Shown: piece after piece, positions 24,401 through 27,679 of the stretch
Layout of the letters: each line of letters opens with the position of its first letter
How positions within the stretch are numbered: the first letter of the stretch is position 1
Assembly (NCBI GenBank): GCA_000226015.1
Contig: JH152683.1
Location: forward strand, 41,453-69,131
Length of the DNA: 27,679 nt
DNA from: Mnemiopsis leidyi
Lineage: Eukaryota; Ctenophora; Tentaculata; Lobata; Bolinopsidae
Direction of reading: 5' to 3'
Translations under genes and position numbers: made by a program
Notes under the pieces: generated by a model
Database searches by the model: none
Seen by the model: only the letters and a program-made list of their open reading frames with translations
What the model was told of the DNA's origin: nothing

Positions 24401-24664
24401 AGCCAGTCAATCCTGCTCCATCGAAACGCGAAAAAGCGCTCAAGGATTGTTCATGCCCAACCCCTGCCTCCACTCTTTCTGACTTACCTACACAACGAGG
24501 AAGAGGGGGGTCGAATGTGTTTTTATACAAACACCTAACGGTGATATCTGGAGTAAGAGCGTACCCAGCATCGCATTGGATGGTCAGTGTCCTGTTTGGA
24601 GTGAGCGGGAACCCAGAGGTAACGTGTCCGTTAGCTATAACCGGCTTCTCTTCACAGTTAGCCG
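318..24664 (-). CDS. Partial multi-exon gene for a secreted or cell-surface protein with at least 20 sushi (CCP) domains
   Basis: Reading the minus strand from 24664 to 318, I find 21 exons encoding 20 consecutive sushi domains of 54-66 residues. Each has the C1-C2-C3-C4 spacing and a conserved middle motif of the form P-G-x(3)-V/I-x-C-D-x-G-Y. Every exon starts after AG and ends before GT in phase 1, so all can be spliced without a frame change (3585 bp, about 1195 codons). Sushi domains are disulfide-bonded extracellular modules of complement regulators, adhesion proteins and scavenger-type receptors, so this product should be secreted or surface-displayed. Its ligand is unknown. Tryptophan is missing from the usual place between C3 and C4 in all 20 domains. 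Neither the start nor the stop codon is in the window. The two large gaps (17651-9425 and 8522-2609) contain other genes, so a split into two or three neighbouring sushi genes is possible. Being all symmetric, the exons cannot decide this by phase. Confidence 0.85.
774..935 (-). CDS. Sushi domain exon 19 (lacks its own C1)
   Basis: A 162-bp phase 1-1 exon. The acceptor is TTTCAG and the donor GTAAGT. It starts SPSIKHGRLPGP without a leading cysteine, because C1 is supplied by the end of the previous exon. It then has RPGQTVKIQCDLGYKLD and CISADNFKPIRLPQC. One additional Cys lies shortly before C3 (KLDCDVNVTC), so this domain has an unpaired or extra cysteine. One sequon (NVT) is present. Confidence 0.82.
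1181..1369 (-). CDS. Sushi domain exon 18, also carrying C1 of the next domain
   Basis: A 189-bp phase 1-1 exon. The acceptor is CCTCAG and the donor GTAAGC. The full domain reads IPCRKPVVENGVI, IKPGDRVYVTCGADYDVT and CTSRNEFKYMDQTVC. It then continues RPKDC before the donor. That extra fifth cysteine is the first cysteine of domain 19, so the intron here is not at the domain border. Confidence 0.85.
1370..2410. other. Intron between sushi exons 18 and 17
   Basis: About 1.04 kb of AT-rich sequence with no further sushi exon, RNA gene or repeat array that I could find. Short open frames here lack any recognisable domain. Confidence 0.6.
2411..2608 (-). CDS. Sushi domain exon 17 (longest)
   Basis: A 198-bp phase 1-1 exon, 66 residues. 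The acceptor is TTTCAG and the donor GTGAGT. Motifs are VPCIKPETVVNGEI, IQPGDEIKIKCLPDFQIS and a long C3-C4 loop beginning CVSGDVYTTGN and ending ATFPVC. Tyr stands at C3+6. Confidence 0.82.
2609..3079. other. Intron sequence before the small plus-strand candidate
   Basis: AT-rich sequence with no coding signal seen on either strand. Confidence 0.5.
3080..3511 (+). CDS. Small unidentified coding candidate, three possible exons
   Basis: A reading frame from the ATG at 3080 can be spliced at 3328 (donor GTTTGT after LRKCYD) to 3361-3419 (after TTTCAG, encoding AAKETLQEAKAINDSLVDPL, donor GTTAGT). It then continues to an exon after TTGCAG at 3494-3499 that ends HLETELD and stop TAA. All junctions are phase 0. 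The product would be about 110 residues, largely helical and charged, with no domain I recognise. The exon at 3361-3419 is also phase-compatible with glutaminase exon A, so it could instead belong to the glutaminase 5' region. The whole call rests on the open frame and matching splice phases. Without them the unspliced frame would simply end at 3397. Confidence 0.35.
3525..3560. repeat. Perfect 15-bp inverted repeat with 6-nt loop
   Basis: Arms at 3525-3539 and 3546-3560 are exact reverse complements around the loop TAATCT. It lies 13 bp after the stop codon of the small candidate gene. It could be a transcript-end hairpin or the remnant of a small palindromic element. Confidence 0.85.
3562..5334. 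other. Non-coding stretch upstream of glutaminase exon A
   Basis: I searched this 1.8 kb for an upstream glutaminase exon and found none I can defend. An ATG at 5211 opens a 35-residue frame but is out of register with exon A. An imperfect inverted repeat around TCAAAAATTTT lies between about 5079 and 5180. Confidence 0.5.
5335..5530 (+). CDS. Glutaminase exon A (N-terminal helical domain)
   Basis: The acceptor is CTTCAG at 5331-5334 and the donor GTACGG at 5531. It enters in phase 0 and leaves in phase 1, encoding 65 residues from EPDVLEQWNPD to SPLIDPRLK. The stretch LLEGFFQGATPDYVDIHQFI followed by DPRLK matches the EF-hand-like helical segment that precedes the catalytic domain in animal glutaminases. 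An upstream exon ending in phase 0 is required. Confidence 0.82.
5335..7569 (+). CDS. GLS-like: Glutaminase, Ser-Lys (GLS/GLS2 type), 5' end incomplete
   Basis: Four exons (5335-5530, 5884-6529, 6681-6814, 7025-7569) join in phases 1, 2 and 1 to give 506 residues and a TAG stop. The product hydrolyses glutamine to glutamate and ammonia; animal relatives are mitochondrial. An N-terminal helical region like that of animal glutaminases (residues 1-120, with SPLIDPRLK) precedes the beta-lactamase-like catalytic domain. Residues that bind substrate or catalyse in the family are all present: S178 and K181 in LQSVTKP, N227 in NNTG, E275, N282, Y308 in LYFQLCSIE, Y360 in SCGMYDYSG and V378 in AKSGVSG. 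The first exon begins after an acceptor in phase 0, so an upstream exon carrying the start and any targeting peptide is missing from my model. The C-terminal ~80 residues do not show the ankyrin repeats of vertebrate enzymes. The gene lies antisense within a gap of the sushi array. Confidence 0.9.
5884..6529 (+). CDS. Glutaminase exon B (core of catalytic domain)
   Basis: The acceptor is TTTCAG at 5878-5883 and the donor GTAGGA at 6530. It is a 646-bp exon, phase 1 in and phase 2 out. The acceptor was chosen because it joins DPRLK to DFISAV in register with family members. It encodes the catalytic S-x-x-K (LQSVTKP), GKEPSG, the HNPLNNTG loop and SELDNGHR. Base composition is clearly more GC-rich than the flanking introns. 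Confidence 0.88.
6681..6814 (+). CDS. Glutaminase exon C
   Basis: The acceptor is CCGCAG at 6675-6680 and the donor GTAATT at 6815. It is a 134-bp exon, phase 2 in and phase 1 out. It encodes RNYAIGYYLKSKGCL and LYFQLCSIETSVRNASIMA, both signature stretches of glutaminases, including the conserved Asn after Arg and the Tyr before FQLC. Confidence 0.9.
7025..7569 (+). CDS. Glutaminase exon D, last coding exon
   Basis: The acceptor is TTTCAG at 7019-7024 and the stop TAG at 7567-7569. It encodes AALANGG, FSCGMYDYSGEWAFEVG, AKSGVSG and WSPPLDSYGNSVRGVHF, the end of the catalytic domain. After about HGRNQNVLHPF the sequence no longer resembles the family. The final ~80 residues are rich in Ser, Arg and Gln and contain four cysteines. 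They may be a lineage-specific tail, or an unspliced read past a donor I did not identify. Confidence 0.85.
7570..8269. other. Downstream flank of glutaminase
   Basis: AT-rich sequence after the glutaminase stop, presumably 3' UTR and then intron of the sushi gene. I see no clear AATAAA on the plus strand and no gene. Confidence 0.5.
8270..8491. repeat. Two-copy tandem duplication, period 111 bp
   Basis: CTATCTATAATAATTTTGAT occurs at 8270 and again at 8381. Each copy ends with a related CACT-GAAAAC-CAAAGTACA segment (8350 and 8464). The middle parts have diverged, so this is an old duplication. It ends about 30 bp from the donor of sushi exon 16. Confidence 0.75.
8523..8693 (-). CDS. Sushi domain exon 16
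   Basis: A 171-bp phase 1-1 exon. The acceptor is TTTCAG and the donor GTAAGG. Motifs are IRCPAPDIKYGSV, TAPGQQVNITCDPGLQL and CVTDNIFHPAELPHC, with one sequon (NIT). It is the last exon before the 5.9 kb gap that holds the antisense glutaminase. A 111-bp tandem duplication lies just downstream of its donor. Confidence 0.85.
8923..9099 (-). CDS. Sushi domain exon 15
   Basis: A 177-bp phase 1-1 exon. The acceptor is TTTCAG and the donor GTGAGT. Motifs are RPCQLPTITNGST, DQRLKYRCNDGYYNN and CVTENQFSQPLPVC. Two N-glycosylation sequons (NGS, NSS) lie between C1 and C2. Confidence 0.85.
9245..9424 (-). CDS. Sushi domain exon 14
   Basis: A 180-bp phase 1-1 exon, the first of the middle cluster. 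The acceptor is TTTCAG and the donor GTGAGT. Motifs are VPCPVPADPENGKF, LNPGDSLSVTCDSGYYVA and CTSGRKFSGEIPRC. It has the same style as the exons beyond the gap, which supports one gene or a recent duplicate. Confidence 0.85.
9721..9726 (-). promoter_or_regulatory. Possible ATTAAA polyadenylation signal for the GPCR
   Basis: The minus strand reads ATTAAA about 50 bp after the GPCR stop codon. It is the common variant hexamer. No AATAAA was seen nearer, and no cleavage site can be shown from sequence. Confidence 0.3.
9775..10770 (-). CDS. Divergent rhodopsin-class (class A) GPCR, single exon
   Basis: A 331-residue intronless frame with seven hydrophobic segments at about residues 28-53, 63-90, 105-131, 146-166, 193-217, 231-255 and 272-296. 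Class A landmarks are present: N45 (TM1), D75 (TM2), C102 paired with C180 in the second extracellular loop, W153 (TM4), P204 (TM5) and P247 (TM6). Others are altered: the DRY position reads S126-K127-L128, the toggle Trp of TM6 is N245, and TM7 has N289-F-F-V-Y293 instead of NPxxY. The ligand cannot be inferred. Two sequons lie at the N-terminus or loops (NIT, NIS). The gene lies on the same strand as the sushi exons, in the 8.2 kb gap between sushi exons 13 and 14, and has a complete start and stop of its own. Confidence 0.88.
   Translation of the reverse strand: MELSGSPNITSSHMLIYGSDKGSNTERYLLLSWCSFVLLGCFTGNSIILLAAVRCNTIRLDRISLVLIKNIALSDIAMGIFGVHPTLASLVQGTWPYGPLLCNFFHFMQIPVYKSGVLLICGFHLSKLHLIVYPLRSVTRTRRSGHVIIAVVWVLSTVVSVTQLAIDKHGVVYDYRTYRCIFLSSADLWKKMSPVFGAVFVGLPTVLVGVTTATMISVVRRVDGRLNKQGITVALYLGCLYLVANLPFFLYLSVINNISHQMSPRIKFMFEFYVHRTSYFLMFINCFCNFFVYFQSVKSFKSFVKRAFLYVCYKRQTRMEMIRLRIVNRFS
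10771..11378. other. Upstream flank of the GPCR gene
   Basis: AT-rich sequence that should contain the GPCR promoter. I see no confident TATA or initiator. A stretch near 10970-10985 (CCACTACGTAACCTAAT) recurs at 15851-15867. Confidence 0.5.
11379..11958. mobile_element. Non-autonomous DNA transposon (MITE), Tc1/mariner-pogo-like ends
   Basis: A 580-bp element bounded by perfect 21-bp terminal inverted repeats at 11379-11399 and 11938-11958. They begin CAGTCATCCCCCGATTTACCG. The element is flanked directly by TA on both sides, as expected for a TA target duplication. CAGT-type ends and TA duplications are typical of the pogo/Tigger branch of Tc1/mariner elements. There is no transposase frame inside, so it would need an enzyme supplied by a full-length relative. 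Confidence 0.85.
11959..12469. other. Non-coding stretch right of the MITE
   Basis: No gene seen. The part near 12106-12230 resembles 15908-16010 in scattered blocks (GCTGAAATGAA, then TTCGTCCGTGAT/TTCGTTCGTGAT), which suggests a shared old dispersed repeat. Confidence 0.4.
12470..12755. repeat. Two-copy direct repeat, period about 145 bp
   Basis: ATCAAATTCGGATTCC followed by TGTCAAATTTTA-type sequence occurs at 12470 and 12615. Each copy continues through AGTTGAAA and ends in GGGGTCACTTAAG. A third, partial copy of the leading block lies at 13689. The array ends at the hairpin starting at 12756. Confidence 0.8.
12756..12782. repeat. Perfect 12-bp hairpin with GAA loop
   Basis: Arms TACTTTTTTGCC and GGCAAAAAAGTA flank GAA. 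The layout (T run, GCC, three-base loop, GGC, A run) is the same as the larger hairpin at 23633-23667. Confidence 0.85.
12783..13688. other. Non-coding stretch, no gene recognised
   Basis: Open frames of 71 residues on the plus strand (12945-13160) and 122 residues on the minus strand (13173-13541) resemble no family I know. Their composition is low-complexity or irregular. I treat them as chance frames. Confidence 0.45.
13689..13783. repeat. Third partial copy of the 12.5 kb repeat plus a short 20-bp array
   Basis: The ATCAAATTCGGATT block reappears at 13689 with TGTCAAATTTTACGTC-like sequence. About three units of roughly 20 bp follow, built on AATACTGGTC and GCCACA (13724-13783). Confidence 0.7.
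13794..13984. repeat. Direct repeat of about 58 bp, spacing 130 bp
   Basis: Segments starting AATCTAC at 13794 and 13924 share CTGAAATTTTCA and CTCTTTCCGTTTGG in the same order. Between them lies a short GGCCTTTAAGGCC-type palindromic patch. Confidence 0.75.
13985..15829. other. Non-coding stretch, no gene recognised
   Basis: About 1.8 kb with no domain-bearing frame on either strand. An ATG-led frame at 15311 ends in a good donor (GTAAGT at 15381), but no matching downstream exon was found. No paired LTRs could be shown. Confidence 0.45.
15830..16050. repeat. Dispersed repeat copy related to 10.97 and 12.1 kb
   Basis: CCACTACGTAACCTAAT at 15851 matches the sequence near 10970. GCTGAAATGAA and the CGTCCGTGAT region downstream resemble 12110-12215. 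Similarity is patchy and judged by eye. Confidence 0.4.
16051..17156. other. Non-coding stretch, no gene recognised
   Basis: AT-rich intron sequence. A short palindrome (CATATGATATATCATA-like) lies near 16067-16082. Nothing else is supportable. Confidence 0.45.
17157..17430 (+). mobile_element. tRNA-derived SINE-like element
   Basis: 17157-17232 folds like a tRNA. The T arm is perfect (GTGGG-TTCCATT-CCCAC at 17207-17223). The acceptor stem is near-complementary (GGGCCTGG against CCAGTCCC). There is an A-box-like TTAGTGGTAATAGC and a CAATA/TATTG anticodon stem. The anticodon loop has 8 bases and no U33, and the D stem is weak, so it is not a working tRNA. A GC-richer body follows to about 17430. 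Pol III A and B boxes with an unrelated tail are the layout of a SINE. Its outer limits are approximate. Confidence 0.6.
17431..17651. other. Intron flank with a poly-C tract
   Basis: A run of about 13 C at 17615-17628 lies just inside the intron that follows sushi exon 13; on the coding strand it is a G run near the donor. Nothing else is seen. Confidence 0.7.
17652..17840 (-). CDS. Sushi domain exon 13
   Basis: A 189-bp phase 1-1 exon. The acceptor is AATCAG and the donor GTGAGT. Motifs are NCRVNKAIVPNGYL, VRPGDKVRVRCDPEFQ and CVSGTIFSPTSARGC. It is the last exon before an 8.2 kb gap that contains the GPCR gene. A run of about 13 G on the coding strand follows the donor by about 25 bp. Confidence 0.82.
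18154..18330 (-). CDS. Sushi domain exon 12
   Basis: A 177-bp phase 1-1 exon. The acceptor is CACCAG and the donor GTAAGC. Motifs are RECQLPDVPHGTW, LEPGQGAMLECGAGYSG and CISGQRLQPGTWDVRC. A Trp lies in the C3-C4 loop, but four residues before C4 rather than six after C3, where there is Leu. Confidence 0.8.
18500..18679 (-). CDS. Sushi domain exon 11
   Basis: A 180-bp phase 1-1 exon. The acceptor is TTCCAG. The donor is GTTTGT, the third use of this donor in the gene. Motifs are QPCPVPKNIPHAL, INPGQRLQITCDPNYIIN and CVTLSQFSGPIPSC. Confidence 0.8.
18947..19114 (-). CDS. Sushi domain exon 10
   Basis: A 168-bp phase 1-1 exon. The acceptor is TCACAG and the donor GTAAGG. Motifs are QPCQAPRIDHGSG, LNPGERLTVTCNPGYVLS and CVAGETFSSQPPRC. 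All four cysteines are in place and Phe stands at C3+6. Confidence 0.85.
19272..19775. repeat. 13-bp minisatellite, about 39 copies
   Basis: Near-perfect tandem copies of a 13-bp unit (ACGAAACAAAACT) fill most of the intron between sushi exons 9 and 10. The array starts about 12 bp from the exon 9 donor. An 85-residue open frame across it is a by-product of the repeat, not a gene. Read on the transcribed strand, the unit is TTTTGTTTCGTAG. Confidence 0.95.
19789..19977 (-). CDS. Sushi domain exon 9
   Basis: A 189-bp phase 1-1 exon. The acceptor is TCCTAG and the donor GTAAGT. Motifs are KRCELNSVPAHGRF, VEPGERITVICDPDYRLS and CVTDNQYRVGAERSDLPSC, with Tyr at C3+6 and an extended C3-C4 loop. 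A 13-bp minisatellite begins about 12 bp inside the intron that follows. Confidence 0.85.
20114..20302 (-). CDS. Sushi domain exon 8
   Basis: A 189-bp phase 1-1 exon. The acceptor is TCTCAG and the donor again GTTTGT. Motifs are RDCSRPFITNGQIT, ILTVTCDPGYDREG and CVRANTFSPDLSTVAC. It has Phe at C3+6 and a longer C3-C4 loop. Confidence 0.8.
20458..20640 (-). CDS. Sushi domain exon 7
   Basis: A 183-bp phase 1-1 exon. The acceptor is TTCCAG. The donor is the unusual GTTTGT, required to keep phase 1 after the final Cys-Asn. Motifs are VPCPKSSIKIPNGRV, IAPGSALQIRCNSDYTIS and CVSSDIFHPRLPSC. Confidence 0.8.
20808..20981 (-). CDS. Sushi domain exon 6
   Basis: A 174-bp phase 1-1 exon. The acceptor ACCCAG keeps the leading Gln-Pro-Cys seen in neighbouring domains. 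A second CAG four bases further in would break the phase. The donor is GTAAGA. Motifs are QPCMLPSIAHSD, LSPGERISVRCDQGYRIS and CVTDNIFRSSLPTC. Confidence 0.85.
20982..21697. other. Intron between sushi exons 5 and 6
   Basis: AT-rich with no hidden sushi exon on the minus strand and no RNA gene recognised. Confidence 0.5.
21698..21808 (-). CDS. Sushi domain 5, second half (split domain)
   Basis: A 111-bp phase 1-1 exon. The acceptor is TTTCAG and the donor GTACGT. Joined to the 66-bp exon, it completes one sushi domain of 59 residues. It reads GEAIDVVCESGYRKSY with C2, then CVAGSQTSPASLPTC with C3 and C4. The C3+6 residue is Thr. The intron between the halves is only 103 bp, while the neighbouring domains are uninterrupted. 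Confidence 0.75.
21912..21977 (-). CDS. Sushi domain 5, first half (split domain)
   Basis: A 66-bp phase 1-1 exon, much shorter than a full domain. The acceptor is TTTCAG and the donor GTGAGT. It encodes SDCRVGTVEHST through RSYSP. It carries C1 and ends at the proline of the P-G motif, so the intron falls between the P and G of the conserved PG turn. The following exon supplies the G. Confidence 0.75.
22200..22373 (-). CDS. Sushi domain exon 4
   Basis: A 174-bp phase 1-1 exon. The acceptor is CCTCAG and the donor GTGAGT. Motifs are RPCPVQHVEHGFVKP, VQPGQTVTVTCDNNYYLS and CVTENTFQRELPRC. It is a typical member of the array with Phe six residues after C3. Confidence 0.85.
22549..22710 (-). 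CDS. Sushi domain exon 3 (short)
   Basis: A 162-bp phase 1-1 exon, 54 residues. The acceptor is TTCCAG and the donor GTGAGT. Motifs are LNCYGYTIPNGRV, VECDAGYDLVG and CVAGRVRTGTTPSC. Four cysteines are present. The loop before C2 is short and lacks the PG motif of its neighbours, and the C3+6 residue is Arg. Confidence 0.8.
22711..23632. other. Intron between sushi exons 3 and 2, left part
   Basis: No coding signal was seen. Patches such as TCGCATTTCGCATTTCGCA near 23003-23020 are short local repeats. Confidence 0.5.
23633..23667. repeat. Perfect 16-bp hairpin with TTC loop
   Basis: Arms AATGCCTTTTTGCGCC and GGCGCAAAAAGGCATT flank TTC. It lies in the intron upstream of sushi exon 3, 85 bp below exon 2. 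It has the same layout as the hairpin at 12756-12782. Confidence 0.9.
23753..23941 (-). CDS. Sushi domain exon 2
   Basis: A 189-bp phase 1-1 exon with no usable long ORF mark of its own. The acceptor is TTCAG and the donor GTAAGT. It starts with QPCPKANFIVQNGT, then PGQTVSISCDMYYEMFGG, and ends CIAGDKTSDMPFC. It is one of the four domains with neither Phe nor Tyr at the C3+6 position, and it has a longer C1-C2 spacing than most. Confidence 0.8.
23942..24487. other. Intron between sushi exons 2 and 1
   Basis: 546 bp without a further sushi exon. Small open frames on both strands show no recognisable domain. Confidence 0.55.
24488..24664 (-). CDS. Sushi domain exon 1 (most upstream visible)
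   Basis: A 177-bp phase 1-1 exon. The acceptor reads TTTCAG and the donor GTAAGT. The four cysteines are in CEEKPVIANGHV, TIQCDAGYAL and the C3-C4 segment CLYKNTFDPPLPRC, where Phe replaces the usual Trp. An N-glycosylation sequon (NRT) precedes C2. This is an internal exon, so the true 5' end of the gene lies above 24.7 kb or outside the window. Confidence 0.85.
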
Positions 24665-25534
24665 CTGAAATCAAGGGAAGTATTAGTCGTTTCGAGGGAG
24701 AATTCTGTTTACTGAATTGAATCGGAAAGTAAGTGTAGTTCGCACATAGACACAAGATGATGCACCGAAAAGTCGTTTATCTGCTTCCAATAATAAGAGC
24801 AACTGAGTGGGAATCCGGAAGGGAACTTTGATCAGATTGACTATTGCCGACCAAGAATTCAGTAACGAAACTAAATGGGACATTAACATGATGATTAACA
24901 TGATGATTAACATTAATGATTAAAATTGATGCTCTGAGGTACACCCGGGCTGGTTATTTGACATCCACTGTTCTCTGATCAGGGACACGACTATTCTTGT
25001 TGCCTCCATCAAGTACAGAGGCATAATCCACAAAGTTATTGTTATGATTGTCAGGCACTTTGCAGTTTGTGACCTGATGGCCGTCACTTTTTAGACGATT
25101 TCCCAAAGCTTACCTCAATAGATACTAATCATTGGGCATATGGCCATTTCTTTTGCAACGTACTTCCATACGCTGCATGTAACATAACTAAAAAGTAGCG
25201 AGCGATTTTCTAATCTGCTCTATGAACAGCATGGTGAAGCATCCTGTCAAATTCGGAACAACATCCTCAAAGAAAGCTCTCATGCTCTCTCGCAAGTTAG
25301 TACCTGGTTCAAACGTTTCACACCTTGGAGCATAATTATAGCTCTCGCTCTTTGTCCCTAAAAACTGGAGCATGACCCCTGGCCCGGTAAAACATGTACA
25401 AAAAGTGCCTACAAAAATATCCCCAGCTACCAGGAAGTGAGCTGACCAGTAAAGTACAACTAATTGTTGTGGGGCTGCAACAAGCTGTGGGTACAAGCTG
25501 TGTATTGAGTGTCAGACAACTACTGACAAAGTCA
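24665..25534. other. Sequence upstream of the first visible sushi exon
   Basis: No signal-peptide exon was identified. A 102-residue minus-strand frame (25188-25496) is open and cysteine-containing, but I recognise no family and see no splice sites that would link it to the sushi exons. ACATGATGATTA is repeated briefly near 24885-24912. Confidence 0.45.
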
Positions 25535-25697
25535 GTAATTAGTGGGAACTTTCTTTAAAACTTTGGTAATTTAGAGAATGTGGTAATTATTAGTGGAACT
25601 TTCTTTAAAACAGTGGTAATTTAAAGAATGTGGTAATTATTAGTGGAACTTTCTTTACAACAGTGGTAATTTAGAGAATGTGGTAATTAGTGGGAGC
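25535..25697. repeat. About 50-bp tandem repeat, 3 full copies and a partial
   Basis: Units start at 25535, 25583, 25633 and 25683 (48, 50, 50 and about 15 bp). They share GTAATT, GGAACTTTCTTTA and GAGAATGTG in the same order. Confidence 0.9.
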
Positions 25698-26884
25698 TCA
25701 TGAAACAGGGACCTACCTAGTAAAGATTTGTTAATGAGATTCATGCTTATTTCATTTAATACTGAATATTAATTATGCTAAGCAGTGAAGATAGGGCTGG
25801 ATTGAGGCGTGCACGAGATCAAATATTTTAGTAAGGAGAGTAACACGTATCAATCAGTGAACACTAATATTGCAGACTGTAAAACGTGTAGGCCTTGCTT
25901 GTCAAATATCATCATGGAACTTGTGAAACTTCTGCTTGAACTGCTTGCAGCGCTGAAAACGGGGATGACACAATTTTTTAAATTATTGAAATTTTAGTAC
26001 ATACCTTGAAATTTTAGTAACTTGCCGGGAATGTAATGGTTAAAATTTAGGAATTTGTACTTACCTTGAAGAAACAGATTCATTTATTTGTTACTGTTAA
26101 ATTGAGTGACATGGTAATTACTAATTGGTAGATGTTTTAAATCATGAAATTATCCCATTACGTTCATCAGCAGTCAGCATGAAACTTTTCGATAACACCT
26201 AGATATTTCTATTTTAAATCAATTGTTGTTCCTTAACTTTTTAAGCAGTTGAAATAAGACTCCGGCATAAATGGTTATGTACTTTTTTGTAATGGATATT
26301 GAGAATGAGCAGAGTAGTTGCATCAAATGAGCTTATTTTGAGTAGGCTTTGCAAAATCGAGATTGCACAAGGAAAATTTTTACTAGTCTGAAAGTCTCAA
26401 ATCTCGAATTGTAACAGTCTGAAAATCTCTAATCCCAAAATGGACCAGGCGCAGGCAACACACTGGGATACCTTTGCAATCTTTCGATGGCCCTGTACTA
26501 AAATGTACAGTGTATTAAGGCCTGAGCATCTACTATAACTACTAAACCTTCACTGTGTAGAAATAACACGATACACACACAGTACTTTAGACACAGTTAT
26601 CCCACCAATAATACATATCCCATGCGAATGAGAAGATCAATCAACACTAAAGTTAATTAAATGAAGAATGTTGATTTATGGAGTATTTCCCATGTACTTT
26701 AAAGTTTGTCAATGTGATAAAAACGTCGGGTGTAGACAAGAAATGTGTGGGGATGAGAAGGAGTCGAAATAGAATTGTGGAGTGTGGACAGATCTAACGA
26801 AAGGTTTGCCATAATTTGGAATACTCAAATGTTTCCATTTCATTTGACTAGCGGCTAAACACTGTAAGTTCTAGCAAATTATTT
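25698..26884. other. Non-coding stretch, no gene recognised
   Basis: About 1.2 kb of AT-rich sequence with no supported coding frame, RNA gene or inverted repeat pair. Confidence 0.5.
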
Positions 26885-27194
26885 GTACAGAGATTCCTCA
26901 AACTTAGACAAAGATTCCTGCAAACTTATACAAAGAATTTCTAAAAATTACACAAATATTTCTTTAAACTGACACATATGTTCCCTCAAAATAATACAAC
27001 GATTCCCTTAGATTTACACAAAGATTCCCTTAAATTTACATAAAGATTCCTTTAAACTAACACAAAGTTTCCCTCAAACTTACACAAAGATTCCCTCAAA
27101 CTAACACAAAGTTTCCCTCAAACTTACACAAAGATTCCCTCAAACTTACACAAAGATTCCCTCAAACTTACACAAAGATTCTCTCAAACTTACC
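26885..27194. repeat. 22-bp minisatellite, about 14 copies
   Basis: Tandem units of about 22 bp (AAACTTACACAAAGATTCCCTC). Copies are divergent at the left end and nearly identical at the right end. On the minus strand each good unit contains GTGTAAGTTT. Confidence 0.92.
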
Positions 27195-27679
27195 TTACAA
27201 GACATTTTTATAACGTACGAAATGCGACGGTTTTCCCGAAATTTCGCCATATTTTCGGACCGCCAAATTTTCGGTCGTCGTTATAGAATCCGTCGCATTA
27301 TTTTTAGCTTATTCCAATAATTGTGGCTTCATCGATTCATTTTGTTCTCGAAAAGACAAAAGTTAGTGATATGGTGGTGGGACATATAAACAAAATATTC
27401 CATGATGAATTGAATGTCAAGTGATACGTTTTAAATTTACAATAAATTACATTTATGTGAGTATGTGCTAACATAAACGTCTTATAAGAGACTAAGTCAA
27501 GATAAACAATGTAATATCAAACTCAATAAGTCATGTGATACAGATATAACTGTCATTGATCTGTATCTAGTAAAATTTAGATTTTAGATTGAGATACTAA
27601 AATCAGCACTAATCAGCAATCATCTTGTTACTCAAGTCAAAGGTTACTATCCATCGGGAAACTAACGATGTGTCTACTT
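27195..27679. other. Right-edge non-coding sequence
   Basis: Contains a 10-bp inverted repeat, AATGCGACGG at 27221-27230 and CCGTCGCATT at 27290-27299, around a patch rich in CGAAATTTCG-like words. No gene seen. Confidence 0.55.

Noticed and set aside
25188-25496. 102-residue minus-strand frame, considered as the 5' exon of the sushi gene or a transposon fragment
   Set aside because: It has no signal peptide in a usable position, no supported donor and no recognisable domain.

Overview
The window is nuclear DNA from an invertebrate animal. It has multi-exon genes with GT-AG introns, metazoan domain families, AT-rich introns, several minisatellites, a MITE-like element and a tRNA-related SINE-like block. 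The strongly divergent single-exon rhodopsin-class receptor and the repeated one-exon-one-domain sushi gene would suit a cnidarian or another early-branching or soft-bodied invertebrate. I cannot fix the phylum from the sequence alone.

The dominant feature is a minus-strand array of sushi (CCP) domain exons running from 24664 down to 318. I count 20 domains in 21 exons. All exons are bounded by phase 1 introns and together give about 1195 in-frame codons with no internal stop. Both ends of the gene lie outside the window: no signal peptide exon, transmembrane exon or stop codon was found. Exons cluster as 24.7-17.6 kb (13 domains), 9.4-8.5 kb (3 domains) and 2.6-0.3 kb (4 domains). No domain keeps the usual tryptophan six residues after the third cysteine. 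Phe or Tyr is there in 16 of 20, which makes this a coherent divergent CCP family.

Two other recognisable genes lie in the two large gaps between the clusters, so they appear nested in introns if the array is one gene. A same-strand single-exon 331-residue GPCR (10770-9775) sits in the 8.2 kb gap. It lacks the DRY, CWxP and NPxxP-Y signatures in their usual form. A plus-strand Ser-Lys glutaminase (exons 5335-7569, catalytic residues intact, no visible ankyrin repeats) sits in the 5.9 kb gap. A small unidentified plus-strand coding candidate (3080-3511) lies upstream of it.

The rest is intronic or intergenic. It holds a 35-bp array at 1-246, a 13-bp array at 19272-19775, a ~50-bp array at 25535-25697 and a 22-bp array at 26885-27194. 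It also holds a 580-bp element with perfect 21-bp terminal inverted repeats flanked by TA (11379-11958), a tRNA-like SINE head (17157-17232), perfect hairpins at 3525, 12756 and 23633, and a mosaic of short dispersed and tandem repeats between 10.9 and 16 kb. No operon, CRISPR or prokaryotic feature is present.
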